Below, one piece after another: positions 57,915 to 64,000 of a stretch of 64,000 nt of DNA. The notes under the pieces are model-generated. The model was not told where the DNA came from. It did not search any database and was given only the letters and a program-made list of their open reading frames with translations. A program made the position numbers and the translations under genes. This DNA comes from Streptomyces sp. Alt3 (GTDB lineage Bacteria; Actinomycetota; Actinomycetes; Streptomycetales; Streptomycetaceae): the NCBI RefSeq assembly GCF_030719215.1, contig NZ_CP120983.1:5704001-5768000 (forward strand). Direction: 5' to 3'. How positions within the stretch are numbered: position 1 is the stretch's first letter; the number at the start of each line of letters is the position of its first letter.

Positions 57915-58874
57915 GTGAAAAGACTTGTCGTCGAACCCAACGAGCGCAGGCAGATCGAATGGCTGATCGACGACGTGCTCGAGGAGTACGGTCATTGGGA
58001 CCCGGGCCATTTCGTCACGCACGCCAAGACGGTGGCGGAGTCACTGCCCATCCGGGTCCGCCAGTTCTTCCGGCGCATCCAGACCGACGAGACCGACGTG
58101 GCAGTGCTGTCGGGGCTGCCCCTGAGCAACGACCTCGAACCGACCCCGACCGGTTGGGACATGGCGCAGAAGAACGGCGTCGGCCACCGGGAGGAGATCG
58201 TGCTCATGCTGTGCAGCGCGGTCCTCGGCGAGCCGTTCGCCTGGGGCAACCAGCAGAGCGGTCGCATCATGCACGATGTGTGCCCGGCGCCCGGCAAGGA
58301 GCGCTCGGAGACCAGCGGTAGCAGCACGGCTCCGTTGTCGCTGCACACCGAGGATGCCTTCCACCATTGCCGCTGCGACCATGTGGCGCTCTACTGCCTG
58401 CGCAACCAGGACCGGATCGGTACCACCGTCGTGCGAGCCGACCGGCTCGACCTGCCCGAGCGGTTGTCCGGGATCCTGTCGGAAAAACGGTTCCACCACC
58501 GTCCCGACCAGTCACACGTCGGGCCGCACGGACATTCCAGCGGGGCGGCGGAGGTGGACGCAATCCTGTTCGGCCCGCCCGAGGCGCGATACCTGCGCAT
58601 TGACTTCGACGACACCTGCGCCGCGGACGAGGATGACCACGCCGCTACGGAGGCCATCGCGGAGCTGTACAGGTACGCCTGTACCGCGCAGGAAAAGGTG
58701 GTTCTGGAGCCCGGCGACGCGATCTTTCTCGACAACTACCGCGTTGTGCACGGCCGGGATCCGTTCCAGCCGAGGTACGACGGAACCGACCGGTGGCTGA
58801 AGCGGGTCAACCTGATCCGGGACCTCCGCCGGGTGTTCATGGCGACCGAGACCCGGTCGCGCATCGTTGTGTGA
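57915..58874 (+). CDS. VioC/AsnO-type Fe(II)/2-oxoglutarate amino-acid beta-hydroxylase
   Basis: 319 aa from GTG 57915 (GAAGGA upstream; ATG 57906 overlaps that site). Iron ligands: LSLHTEDAFHHCRCDHVALY gives His144 and Glu146 (HxE, as in VioC and AsnO rather than HxD), and RVVHGRDPFQPRYDGTDRWL then KR gives His279 and the 2-oxoglutarate Arg. These enzymes hydroxylate free Arg, Asn or related residues at the beta carbon for non-ribosomal peptides. Context (halogenase, GT, antiporter) suggests beta-hydroxy-Asn or similar, as in ramoplanin. Substrate unproven. Confidence 0.85.
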   Translation: MKRLVVEPNERRQIEWLIDDVLEEYGHWDPGHFVTHAKTVAESLPIRVRQFFRRIQTDETDVAVLSGLPLSNDLEPTPTGWDMAQKNGVGHREEIVLMLCSAVLGEPFAWGNQQSGRIMHDVCPAPGKERSETSGSSTAPLSLHTEDAFHHCRCDHVALYCLRNQDRIGTTVVRADRLDLPERLSGILSEKRFHHRPDQSHVGPHGHSSGAAEVDAILFGPPEARYLRIDFDDTCAADEDDHAATEAIAELYRYACTAQEKVVLEPGDAIFLDNYRVVHGRDPFQPRYDGTDRWLKRVNLIRDLRRVFMATETRSRIVV

Positions 58875-59055
58875 ACCACCGCCGGCAGACCCCCCGGCCG
58901 TTCCCTGAGAAGTCAACCATGTTGAATCATAAGGAAAGTTGACGGATCCGGCCTTGTGGACGTCAGGCCTGCCGGTGTTGGCTGTGGCCCGTGGATCTCT
59001 GCATCAACGTCGTGCTTTGCTGACCTCGAATCCGAGTGTCGGCCAGCGGGCGTCC

Positions 59056-60369
59056 GTGAATATACGCCCGCCGGCCGCGGCACCGTTGAGCTGCCGGCAG
59101 GCGCTGGCTCTCGCCCCCCGTCGATTGCTGATGTCCAGCTGGCCGTGGCGGGCACTCGGCTATCTGTCCTCCGGAGCAGTCGTCGTGTTCTTGATCATGG
59201 GCGCGGCGATGAACGGAATGCTCTTCACGGAGAAGCTGCCCGGCTACGCCCAACTGATCGCGTGGATACTCCTGGCCGCGGTGCTCGGCATGCCGGTGGC
59301 CTCGGCGGAACGCCTCCGCCTGCGGATGGTGGACAGCGATCCCGTCGGCAATCCGCACACGGCCCCGGACGAGCCCGGCCTCAAGGCGTGGCTGCGGTTC
59401 CGCGTCGGCGAGGCGGCGACATGGCGCGAGTTCAGTTACGTGATCGCCCTGACGGCCGTGCTGCCCCTGATCGACTTCGGCGGTGCCCTGCTGGCGGGAA
59501 GCGTGCTCGTCCTCATCGCCGCCCCGTTCCTCGAGCCCTTCGTCGACCTCGGTCCGCTGATCGTCTTCGGCTACTGGGACGTCTCCACCCCGCTCGACCG
59601 GGCGCTGCTGGTGCTCCTCGGCCTTGCTCTGCTTCTGCCGGCGGCCTACACGGTCATCGCGCTGGCCGCGGCCCGGATGTCGTTCGTACGCCTGCTGCTG
59701 GCCCCGCGGGAGTCCGAGAGCGCAGCCCGCGTCCAGGACCTGACCCGGTCGCGCATCCGCCTCACCGACGCGTTCGAGGCCGAACGCAAGCGGATCGAGC
59801 GGGACCTGCACGACGGCGCGCAGCAGCGGGTGGTCGGGCTGATCATGACGTTGGGCCTCCTGGAACACGGGCTCCACGAGGAGCAGTCGGACCGCGCACG
59901 GCTGGTGGCCAAGGCCCGCAAGCAGGCCGAGGGCGTACTGGCCGAACTACGGGAGCTGATCCGCGGGATCCACCCCCAGCTTCTGACGGACCGTGGTATC
60001 GCGGCCGCGGTGGCCGAGATTGCCGACCGGAGCCCGGTACCGGTACATGTCGACATCATCCTTCCGCAGCGCCTCGTGCCCGCCGTGGAGACGGTGGCGT
60101 ACTTCGCGGTGCAGGAGGCGCTCACCAACGTGGTGAAGCACAGCTGCGCCCGCGTCGCCCAGGTGACAGGCCGCCGGGAGGGCAACCACCTCGTGCTGCG
60201 CGTCGGCGACAACGGAGTGGGCGGCGCCCTGCCCAAGGACAGCCGCGGGCTGCAGGGTCTTGCCGATCGCGTCGCCGTGGTGGGTGGTGGGATCAAGCTG
60301 TTCAGCCCGCCCGGCGGACCAACCGAACTAGTTGTGGAGCTTCCGTGGCGAACCCCCGATTCCGCATAG
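59056..60369 (+). CDS. Sensor histidine kinase (NarL/DesK type)
   Basis: About 437 aa from GTG 59056; a TTG at 58939 would add 39 residues and starts are uncertain. N-terminal sensor with helices (GYLSSGAVVVFLIMGAAMNG; LIAWILLAAVLGMPVASAE; LTAVLPLIDFGGALLAGSVL; ALLVLLGLALLLPAAYTVIA), then HisKA_3: EAERKRIERDLHDGAQQRVV with the phospho-His, and an ATPase domain (VQEALTNVVKHS; LRVGDNGVGGA). Overlaps the response-regulator gene by 25 bp, a cognate pair. Probably controls the cluster. Confidence 0.85.
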   Translation: MNIRPPAAAPLSCRQALALAPRRLLMSSWPWRALGYLSSGAVVVFLIMGAAMNGMLFTEKLPGYAQLIAWILLAAVLGMPVASAERLRLRMVDSDPVGNPHTAPDEPGLKAWLRFRVGEAATWREFSYVIALTAVLPLIDFGGALLAGSVLVLIAAPFLEPFVDLGPLIVFGYWDVSTPLDRALLVLLGLALLLPAAYTVIALAAARMSFVRLLLAPRESESAARVQDLTRSRIRLTDAFEAERKRIERDLHDGAQQRVVGLIMTLGLLEHGLHEEQSDRARLVAKARKQAEGVLAELRELIRGIHPQLLTDRGIAAAVAEIADRSPVPVHVDIILPQRLVPAVETVAYFAVQEALTNVVKHSCARVAQVTGRREGNHLVLRVGDNGVGGALPKDSRGLQGLADRVAVVGGGIKLFSPPGGPTELVVELPWRTPDSA

Positions 60370-61010
60370 TGCTGGCCGAGGACGCCGTCCTGCTGCGAGA
60401 AGGACTCGTCGAACTGCTGGAGAGGTTCGAGCACGAGGTCGTGGCCGCGGTGGGCGACAGCCGTGACCTGGCCACGGCGGTGGAGGAGCACCGGCCCGAC
60501 ATCGTGGTGACCGATGTGCGGATGCCGCCGGACTTCAACGACGACGGCTTGCGAGCGGCGATGGAACTGCGCGACCGCTACCAAGGGCTCGCGGTCCTGG
60601 TCCTCACCCAGTACGCCGCGACGGCTTACGCGTGCGAGCTGCTGGAGTCCGGCGAGCACTCCGAAGGCGGCCTCGGCTACCTGCTCAAGGACCGGGTCGG
60701 CGGAGTGGCCCAGTTCATGTCGGCGATCGAGTGCGTCGCTACGGGCGGCACGGTCGTCGATCCTGAGGTCGTCCGGCAGTTGTTGCGGCACCGGCGCCTG
60801 AGCGAGCCGCTGAGCCGGCTCACCTCGCGGGAGCGGGAGGTGCTGGCCCTGATGGCGGAAGGGAAGACGAACGCCGACGTCGCGGCGGCGCTGAATGTCA
60901 GCCAGCCCACGGTCGCCAAGAACATAGGCAGCATCTTCCTGAAACTCGGCCTGTCCGAAGGCGACGGCCACCGTCGCGTCCTGGCCGTGCTCACGTATCT
61001 GCGCTCCTGA
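60345..61010 (+). CDS. NarL/LuxR-type response regulator
   Basis: 221 aa from GTG 60345 (GGAGCTTCC upstream). Receiver: FRIVLAEDAVLLREGLVELL, DIVVTDVRMPP (phospho-Asp), VLTQYAATAY, GYLLKDRVGG. DNA-binding: LTSREREVLALMAEGKTNAD then VAAALNVSQPTVAKNIGSIF. Translated with the kinase gene (overlap). A 38-bp element shared with the hydroxylase promoter lies directly behind its stop, before the halogenase gene. Likely a cluster regulator, perhaps acting on that element; inferred. Confidence 0.9.
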   Translation: MANPRFRIVLAEDAVLLREGLVELLERFEHEVVAAVGDSRDLATAVEEHRPDIVVTDVRMPPDFNDDGLRAAMELRDRYQGLAVLVLTQYAATAYACELLESGEHSEGGLGYLLKDRVGGVAQFMSAIECVATGGTVVDPEVVRQLLRHRRLSEPLSRLTSREREVLALMAEGKTNADVAAALNVSQPTVAKNIGSIFLKLGLSEGDGHRRVLAVLTYLRS

Positions 61011-61012
61011 CA

Positions 61013-61050
61013 GCCCAGTTTCACCTGTAGGTCAAAGACATGGCTGCGCG
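61013..61050 (+). repeat. 38-bp element, copy 2 (upstream of halogenase gene)
   Basis: GCCCAGTTTCACCTGTAGGT...ATGGCTGCGCG, two differences from 57757-57794. It begins 3 bp after the response-regulator stop and lies 60-97 bp before the halogenase start. Confidence 0.6.
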
Positions 61051-61109
61051 TCGACGGGTCGGAGAGGCTCGACCGGACACGTTCGTCGGCAATGGACAAA
61101 GGGGCCTAC

Positions 61110-62693
61110 ATGGCTAGCAGCGTGGTAATCGTCGGTGGCGGGACAGCGGGATGGATGACGGCTTCCTACCTGAAAGCGGCATTCGGCGACCGGGTTTCGG
61201 TAACGCTGGTCGAATCGAAGAATGTGCCCGCGATCGGTGTGGGCGAGGCCACCTTCAGCACCATCCGACACTTCTTCAACTACCTGGGTGTGGAAGAGCA
61301 CGAATGGATGCCGGAATGCCACGCCACCTACAAGCTGGCCGTCCGGTTCGAGGACTGGCGCGAGCCGGGCCACACGTTCTACCACCCCTTCGAGCGCACC
61401 CGTGTCGTGGACGGTTTCCCGCTCACCGACTGGTGGCTGCAGAAGAAGCCGACCGAGCGGTTCGACAAGGACTCCTTCCTCATCGGCTCCATGTGCGACG
61501 CGCAGAGCTCGCCGCGCTACCTGGACAATTCGCTCTTCGACAGCACCTTCGAGCGCGGTGAGGAATACCGCACCACGCTGAGCGAGCAGAACACCCAGTT
61601 CCCCTACGCGTACCACTTCGATGCGACGCTGCTGTCGAAGTTCCTGACCCGCTTCGGCGTGGAACGCGGGGTGCGGCACGTACTCGACGATGTGGTGGAC
61701 GTCGTGCTGGACGACCGGGGCGCGATCGATCACGTCCGCACCCGCGAGCAGGGTGACATCCACGGCGACCTCTTCGTCGACTGCACGGGCTTCCGCAGCA
61801 TGCTGGTGAACAAGGCGCTCGAAGAGCCGTTCATCTCGTTCCAGAACCACCTGCCCAACGACAGCGCGGTGGCCCTGCGCGTCCCGGTGGACATGGCCGA
61901 GCGCGGTATACGCCCGGCCACCACCGCGATCGCGCAGGAGGCGGGCTGGATCTGGTCGATCCCGCTGTTCGAGCGGCTCGGCACCGGCTACGTCTACGCC
62001 AGCGAGTACGCCACCCCGGACGAGGCCGAGCGCACACTGCGTGAGTTCGTCGGCCCGGCGGCGGAGAACGCCACCGCCAACCACATCCGCATGCGTATCG
62101 GACGCAGTGAGCGCGCCTGGGTGAAGAACTGCGTGGCGATCGGGCTGTCCAACGGGTTCGTCGAGCCGCTGGAGTCCACCGGCATCTTCATCATCCAGAA
62201 CGGCATCGAGCAGTTGGTCAAGAACTTCCCCGGGGGCCACGAGGCGACCGACGACCAGCTCCGCAACACCTACAACCGGCAGGCCGCGCACGTGATGGAC
62301 GGCCTGCGGGAGTTCATGGTCCTGCACTGGTACGCCTCGGGCCGCGCCGACAACCAGTACTGGAAGGACACCAAGACCCGGGAGATTCCCGACGGCCTGG
62401 CCGAGCGTCTGGAGCAGTGGAAGGTCAAGCTGCCCGACCAGGACTCGATCTACCCGCACTACCACGGATTCGAGTCGTACTCCTACCGTGCGATCATCCT
62501 CGGTCTGGGCGGGCTGCCGGTGCAGCCGCTGCCCGTACTGGGCAAGCTCGACGGCACCGCGGCGGACCGGGAATTCCAGCTGGTGGCCGAGCAGGCGGCC
62601 GCGCTGGTCGAGAAGATGCCCAGCCAGTACGAGTACTTCGCCCACTTGCACGGTCTTCCGGCGGCGCGGCGGAAGGCGGGCTCGGCGCGATGA
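61110..62693 (+). CDS. Flavin-dependent halogenase (tryptophan-halogenase family)
   Basis: 527 aa from ATG 61110 (AAAGGGG upstream; ATG 61092 is poorer). FAD motif VVIVGGGTAGWMTASYL (5-21), AIGVGEATFSTIR (about 43-55), and the halogenase motif WxWxIP in EAGWIWSIPLFERL (about 268-281). The C-terminal domain has LSNGFVEPLESTGIFIIQNG. Chlorinates an aromatic ring with FADH2, O2 and chloride. Members of ramoplanin/enduracidin clusters act on hydroxyphenylglycine. A separate flavin reductase is needed and is not in view. Overlaps the antiporter gene (ATGA). Confidence 0.9.
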   Translation: MASSVVIVGGGTAGWMTASYLKAAFGDRVSVTLVESKNVPAIGVGEATFSTIRHFFNYLGVEEHEWMPECHATYKLAVRFEDWREPGHTFYHPFERTRVVDGFPLTDWWLQKKPTERFDKDSFLIGSMCDAQSSPRYLDNSLFDSTFERGEEYRTTLSEQNTQFPYAYHFDATLLSKFLTRFGVERGVRHVLDDVVDVVLDDRGAIDHVRTREQGDIHGDLFVDCTGFRSMLVNKALEEPFISFQNHLPNDSAVALRVPVDMAERGIRPATTAIAQEAGWIWSIPLFERLGTGYVYASEYATPDEAERTLREFVGPAAENATANHIRMRIGRSERAWVKNCVAIGLSNGFVEPLESTGIFIIQNGIEQLVKNFPGGHEATDDQLRNTYNRQAAHVMDGLREFMVLHWYASGRADNQYWKDTKTREIPDGLAERLEQWKVKLPDQDSIYPHYHGFESYSYRAIILGLGGLPVQPLPVLGKLDGTAADREFQLVAEQAAALVEKMPSQYEYFAHLHGLPAARRKAGSAR

Positions 62694-63943
62694 ACGCCGC
62701 TGAGTTCGCGGCCAGGACCGGCCAGGTGGCGCTCGCGCTGCTGGCCGTGCTCCTGGTCGCGTTCGTCGGCCGCGCGGTGGGCCGCATGGTGCGGCAGCCC
62801 ACCGTTGTCACAGAGATCGCCTTCGGGCTCGCGATCGGTCCGGCCCTGCTCGCCTTCGGTGGTGAGCGGACGCTGCTGTCCGAGGAGACGACCGGCACGC
62901 TACGCACCATCGGGCACGTCGGGCTGGTGCTGTTCCTGATCGGGGTCGCGCACGAGTTGCGCCGCACGAGTGCACCGGCCCGCGGTCAACTGATCGGCTG
63001 GACCACCGCGGGCGCCTTGATCGTCCCGCTCCTGGCGGGCTGCGCGTTCGCCTTGGCGGTGCTGGCCGATCCCGAGCTGCGCGGCACCGCGCCCACCGCC
63101 GCGCTGGTGATGCTGCTCGCGGTCTCGCTGGCGGTGACCGCCGTGCCGGTGCTCGCGCGCATCCTCGAAGAGCAGGAGCTGCTCGACACCCCGATCGGCA
63201 AGCTCTCGATGACCGTTTCGTTGATCATCGACGTCGTCGCCTGGCTGTTGCTCGCGCTCGCGCTCGGACTGGCTGCGGGTGGGTCGGGCGGCCTGCCGCG
63301 GCTCGCCATGGTGGTGGCCGGCGGGCTGCTGGTGCTGTTCTGCCTAGGGCGGCTGCTGCGTACCGGCGCCGTGACGGCGTTCCGGGCACGCTTCAGCCAG
63401 GTCACGGCCGTGCTGATCGGCGCCGCTGGACTGGTGAGTTCCTGGGCTTTCCAGGAACTGGGGGTGGCAGAGATCTTCGGCGCCCTGCTGGTCGGACTCG
63501 CCATCCCCGTCGACGGGTGGCACGGAGTGGTGCACCGGGTGGGCCGGGCAGGCCGCCTGCTGGTGCCGGTCTTCTTCGTGGTCACCGGGATCACCGTGTT
63601 CTCCGGGCAGTTTGGCGCGACGCCGTGGTTCGCGATCGTGCTCGCCACTGTCCTGGGCATCGTCGGCAAGGTGGGCGGAGGGTACCTCGGGGCCAGACTC
63701 GGCGGTGCGCCGGCGTCGGACGCGGTGCGCGTCGGGGTGCTGGTCAACACCCGAGGCCTGACCGAACTGGTGGTACTTCAGGCGGGTTACAGCGCGGGGA
63801 TCCTGACCGCGCCGGTGTTTCTCGCGCTGGTGGTCATGGCGCTGGTGACCACGGCGATGACCGGACCGTGCTACAGCCTGCTCGAACGGCGTGCGGCGCG
63901 CCACCGGAAGACTTGGGCCCTGGTAGAGGAAGGCAGCAGGTGA
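62690..63943 (+). CDS. Cation/proton antiporter (CPA2/KefB-like)
   Basis: 417 aa, twelve or thirteen helices. Motifs of monovalent cation:proton antiporters: VVTEIAFGLAIGPALLAFGG, LVLFLIGVAHELRR, AVSLAVTAVPVLARILEEQE, and DAVRVGVLVNTRGLTELVVL. Genes of this family are common in glycopeptide and ramoplanin clusters (for instance next to the halogenase), where they are thought to be involved in export or self-protection, not proven. Coupled to the halogenase by ATGA and to the following gene by GTGA. Confidence 0.85.
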   Translation: MNAAEFAARTGQVALALLAVLLVAFVGRAVGRMVRQPTVVTEIAFGLAIGPALLAFGGERTLLSEETTGTLRTIGHVGLVLFLIGVAHELRRTSAPARGQLIGWTTAGALIVPLLAGCAFALAVLADPELRGTAPTAALVMLLAVSLAVTAVPVLARILEEQELLDTPIGKLSMTVSLIIDVVAWLLLALALGLAAGGSGGLPRLAMVVAGGLLVLFCLGRLLRTGAVTAFRARFSQVTAVLIGAAGLVSSWAFQELGVAEIFGALLVGLAIPVDGWHGVVHRVGRAGRLLVPVFFVVTGITVFSGQFGATPWFAIVLATVLGIVGKVGGGYLGARLGGAPASDAVRVGVLVNTRGLTELVVLQAGYSAGILTAPVFLALVVMALVTTAMTGPCYSLLERRAARHRKTWALVEEGSR

Positions 63944-64000
63944 CGATGATGGATTCCGGAGCGGAGGGCGGCGCCATGGGAGGCTCCACCACGATGACGG
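63940..64000 (+). CDS. Partial gene at right edge, unknown
   Basis: GTG 63940 overlaps the antiporter stop; an internal ATG at 63946 is equally possible. About 20 residues (MMDSGAEGGAMGGSTTMT) remain, Gly/Met-rich and uninformative. Being coupled to the antiporter, it should belong to the same cluster operon. Cut by the window end. Confidence 0.5.
   Translation, partial: MTMMDSGAEGGAMGGSTTMT

Noticed and set aside
58956..61010. Long frame fusing antisense-like text to the response regulator
   Set aside because: Only its last 221 codons (from GTG 60345) are the real response regulator; upstream it is an off-frame reading of the histidine kinase gene.
1..64000. CRISPR array, rRNA or integrase genes
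   Set aside because: I saw no regularly spaced repeats with spacers, no rRNA-like sequence and no tyrosine or serine recombinase motif in any frame read.

Overview
The window is high-GC DNA with actinomycete features: many GTG starts, overlapping stop/start codons, WhiB, DUF2637, DUF4326, DUF6153 and MAB_1171c families, CsoR-type copper boxes and thioredoxin-coupled ArsC. A Streptomyces-like host is the best guess. No intact tRNA, rRNA, CRISPR array or integrase is visible. Much of the window is accessory DNA made of a mobile element, metal-resistance islands, a repeat-flanked conflict locus and the edge of a biosynthetic cluster.

Region 1 (1-8.2 kb) is an integrative-conjugative-element or plasmid module. 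A minus-strand series runs Xis-like HTH, WhiB-like protein, Rep1-like initiator, DnaC/IstB-like Rep2, DUF4326, DUF2637 transfer-type membrane protein, lipoprotein. Most neighbours overlap as TGATG. A divergent XRE repressor faces a control region with repeated TGCGAA boxes. The Rep1-like gene contains a dense set of palindromes and GAAACTTCC-type repeats, a candidate internal replication origin. Region 2 (8.2-13.6 kb) holds an unknown protein, an IrrE-like protease/MAB_1171c membrane protein/amidohydrolase operon, a PNPOx-fold protein and a phosphatase remnant.

Region 3 (13.6-32.6 kb) is rich in metal genes. An organomercurial-lyase-like gene diverges from a MerR regulator over a clear operator. 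Two copper blocks carry CsoR-type boxes: Csp-like/DUF4396/F510_1955/DUF305/DUF6153, and a secreted protein/CopZ/CopA. Between them lie two TetR/MFS efflux pairs and a cysteine-synthase-like/MFS/membrane-protein operon. No csoR gene is in the window. Region 4 (32.7-36.2 kb) has an alpha/beta-hydrolase-like protein without its nucleophile, a BlaI/M56 protease pair and an NlpC/P60 hydrolase. Region 5 (36.6-46.2 kb) is an arsenic island: MFS, three flavoproteins, two ArsR proteins, ACR3, ArsC, TrxB and TrxA.

Region 6 (46.5-55.5 kb) is bounded by identical 56-bp direct repeats containing a tRNA 3' end. It encodes a TIR protein, a pseudokinase/PQQ propeller (frameshifted), a small linker protein and a 14-repeat WD40 STAND ATPase, opposite a frameshifted XRE/TPR regulator. 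Three of the products share a short A-[HR]-V-[ST]-GG...A-[FY]-x-A-[GA]-R-D motif, once N-terminal and twice C-terminal. This resembles amyloid-type signalling pairs of NLR-like receptors and effectors, and is my main candidate for a little-described system.

Region 7 (55.9-64 kb) looks like the edge of a peptide antibiotic cluster: polyprenyl-phosphate glycosyltransferase, DAHP synthase remnant, VioC-type hydroxylase, histidine kinase/response regulator, flavin halogenase and cation/proton antiporter. This resembles ramoplanin/enduracidin-type accessory genes. A 38-bp element is repeated before two of its transcription units.
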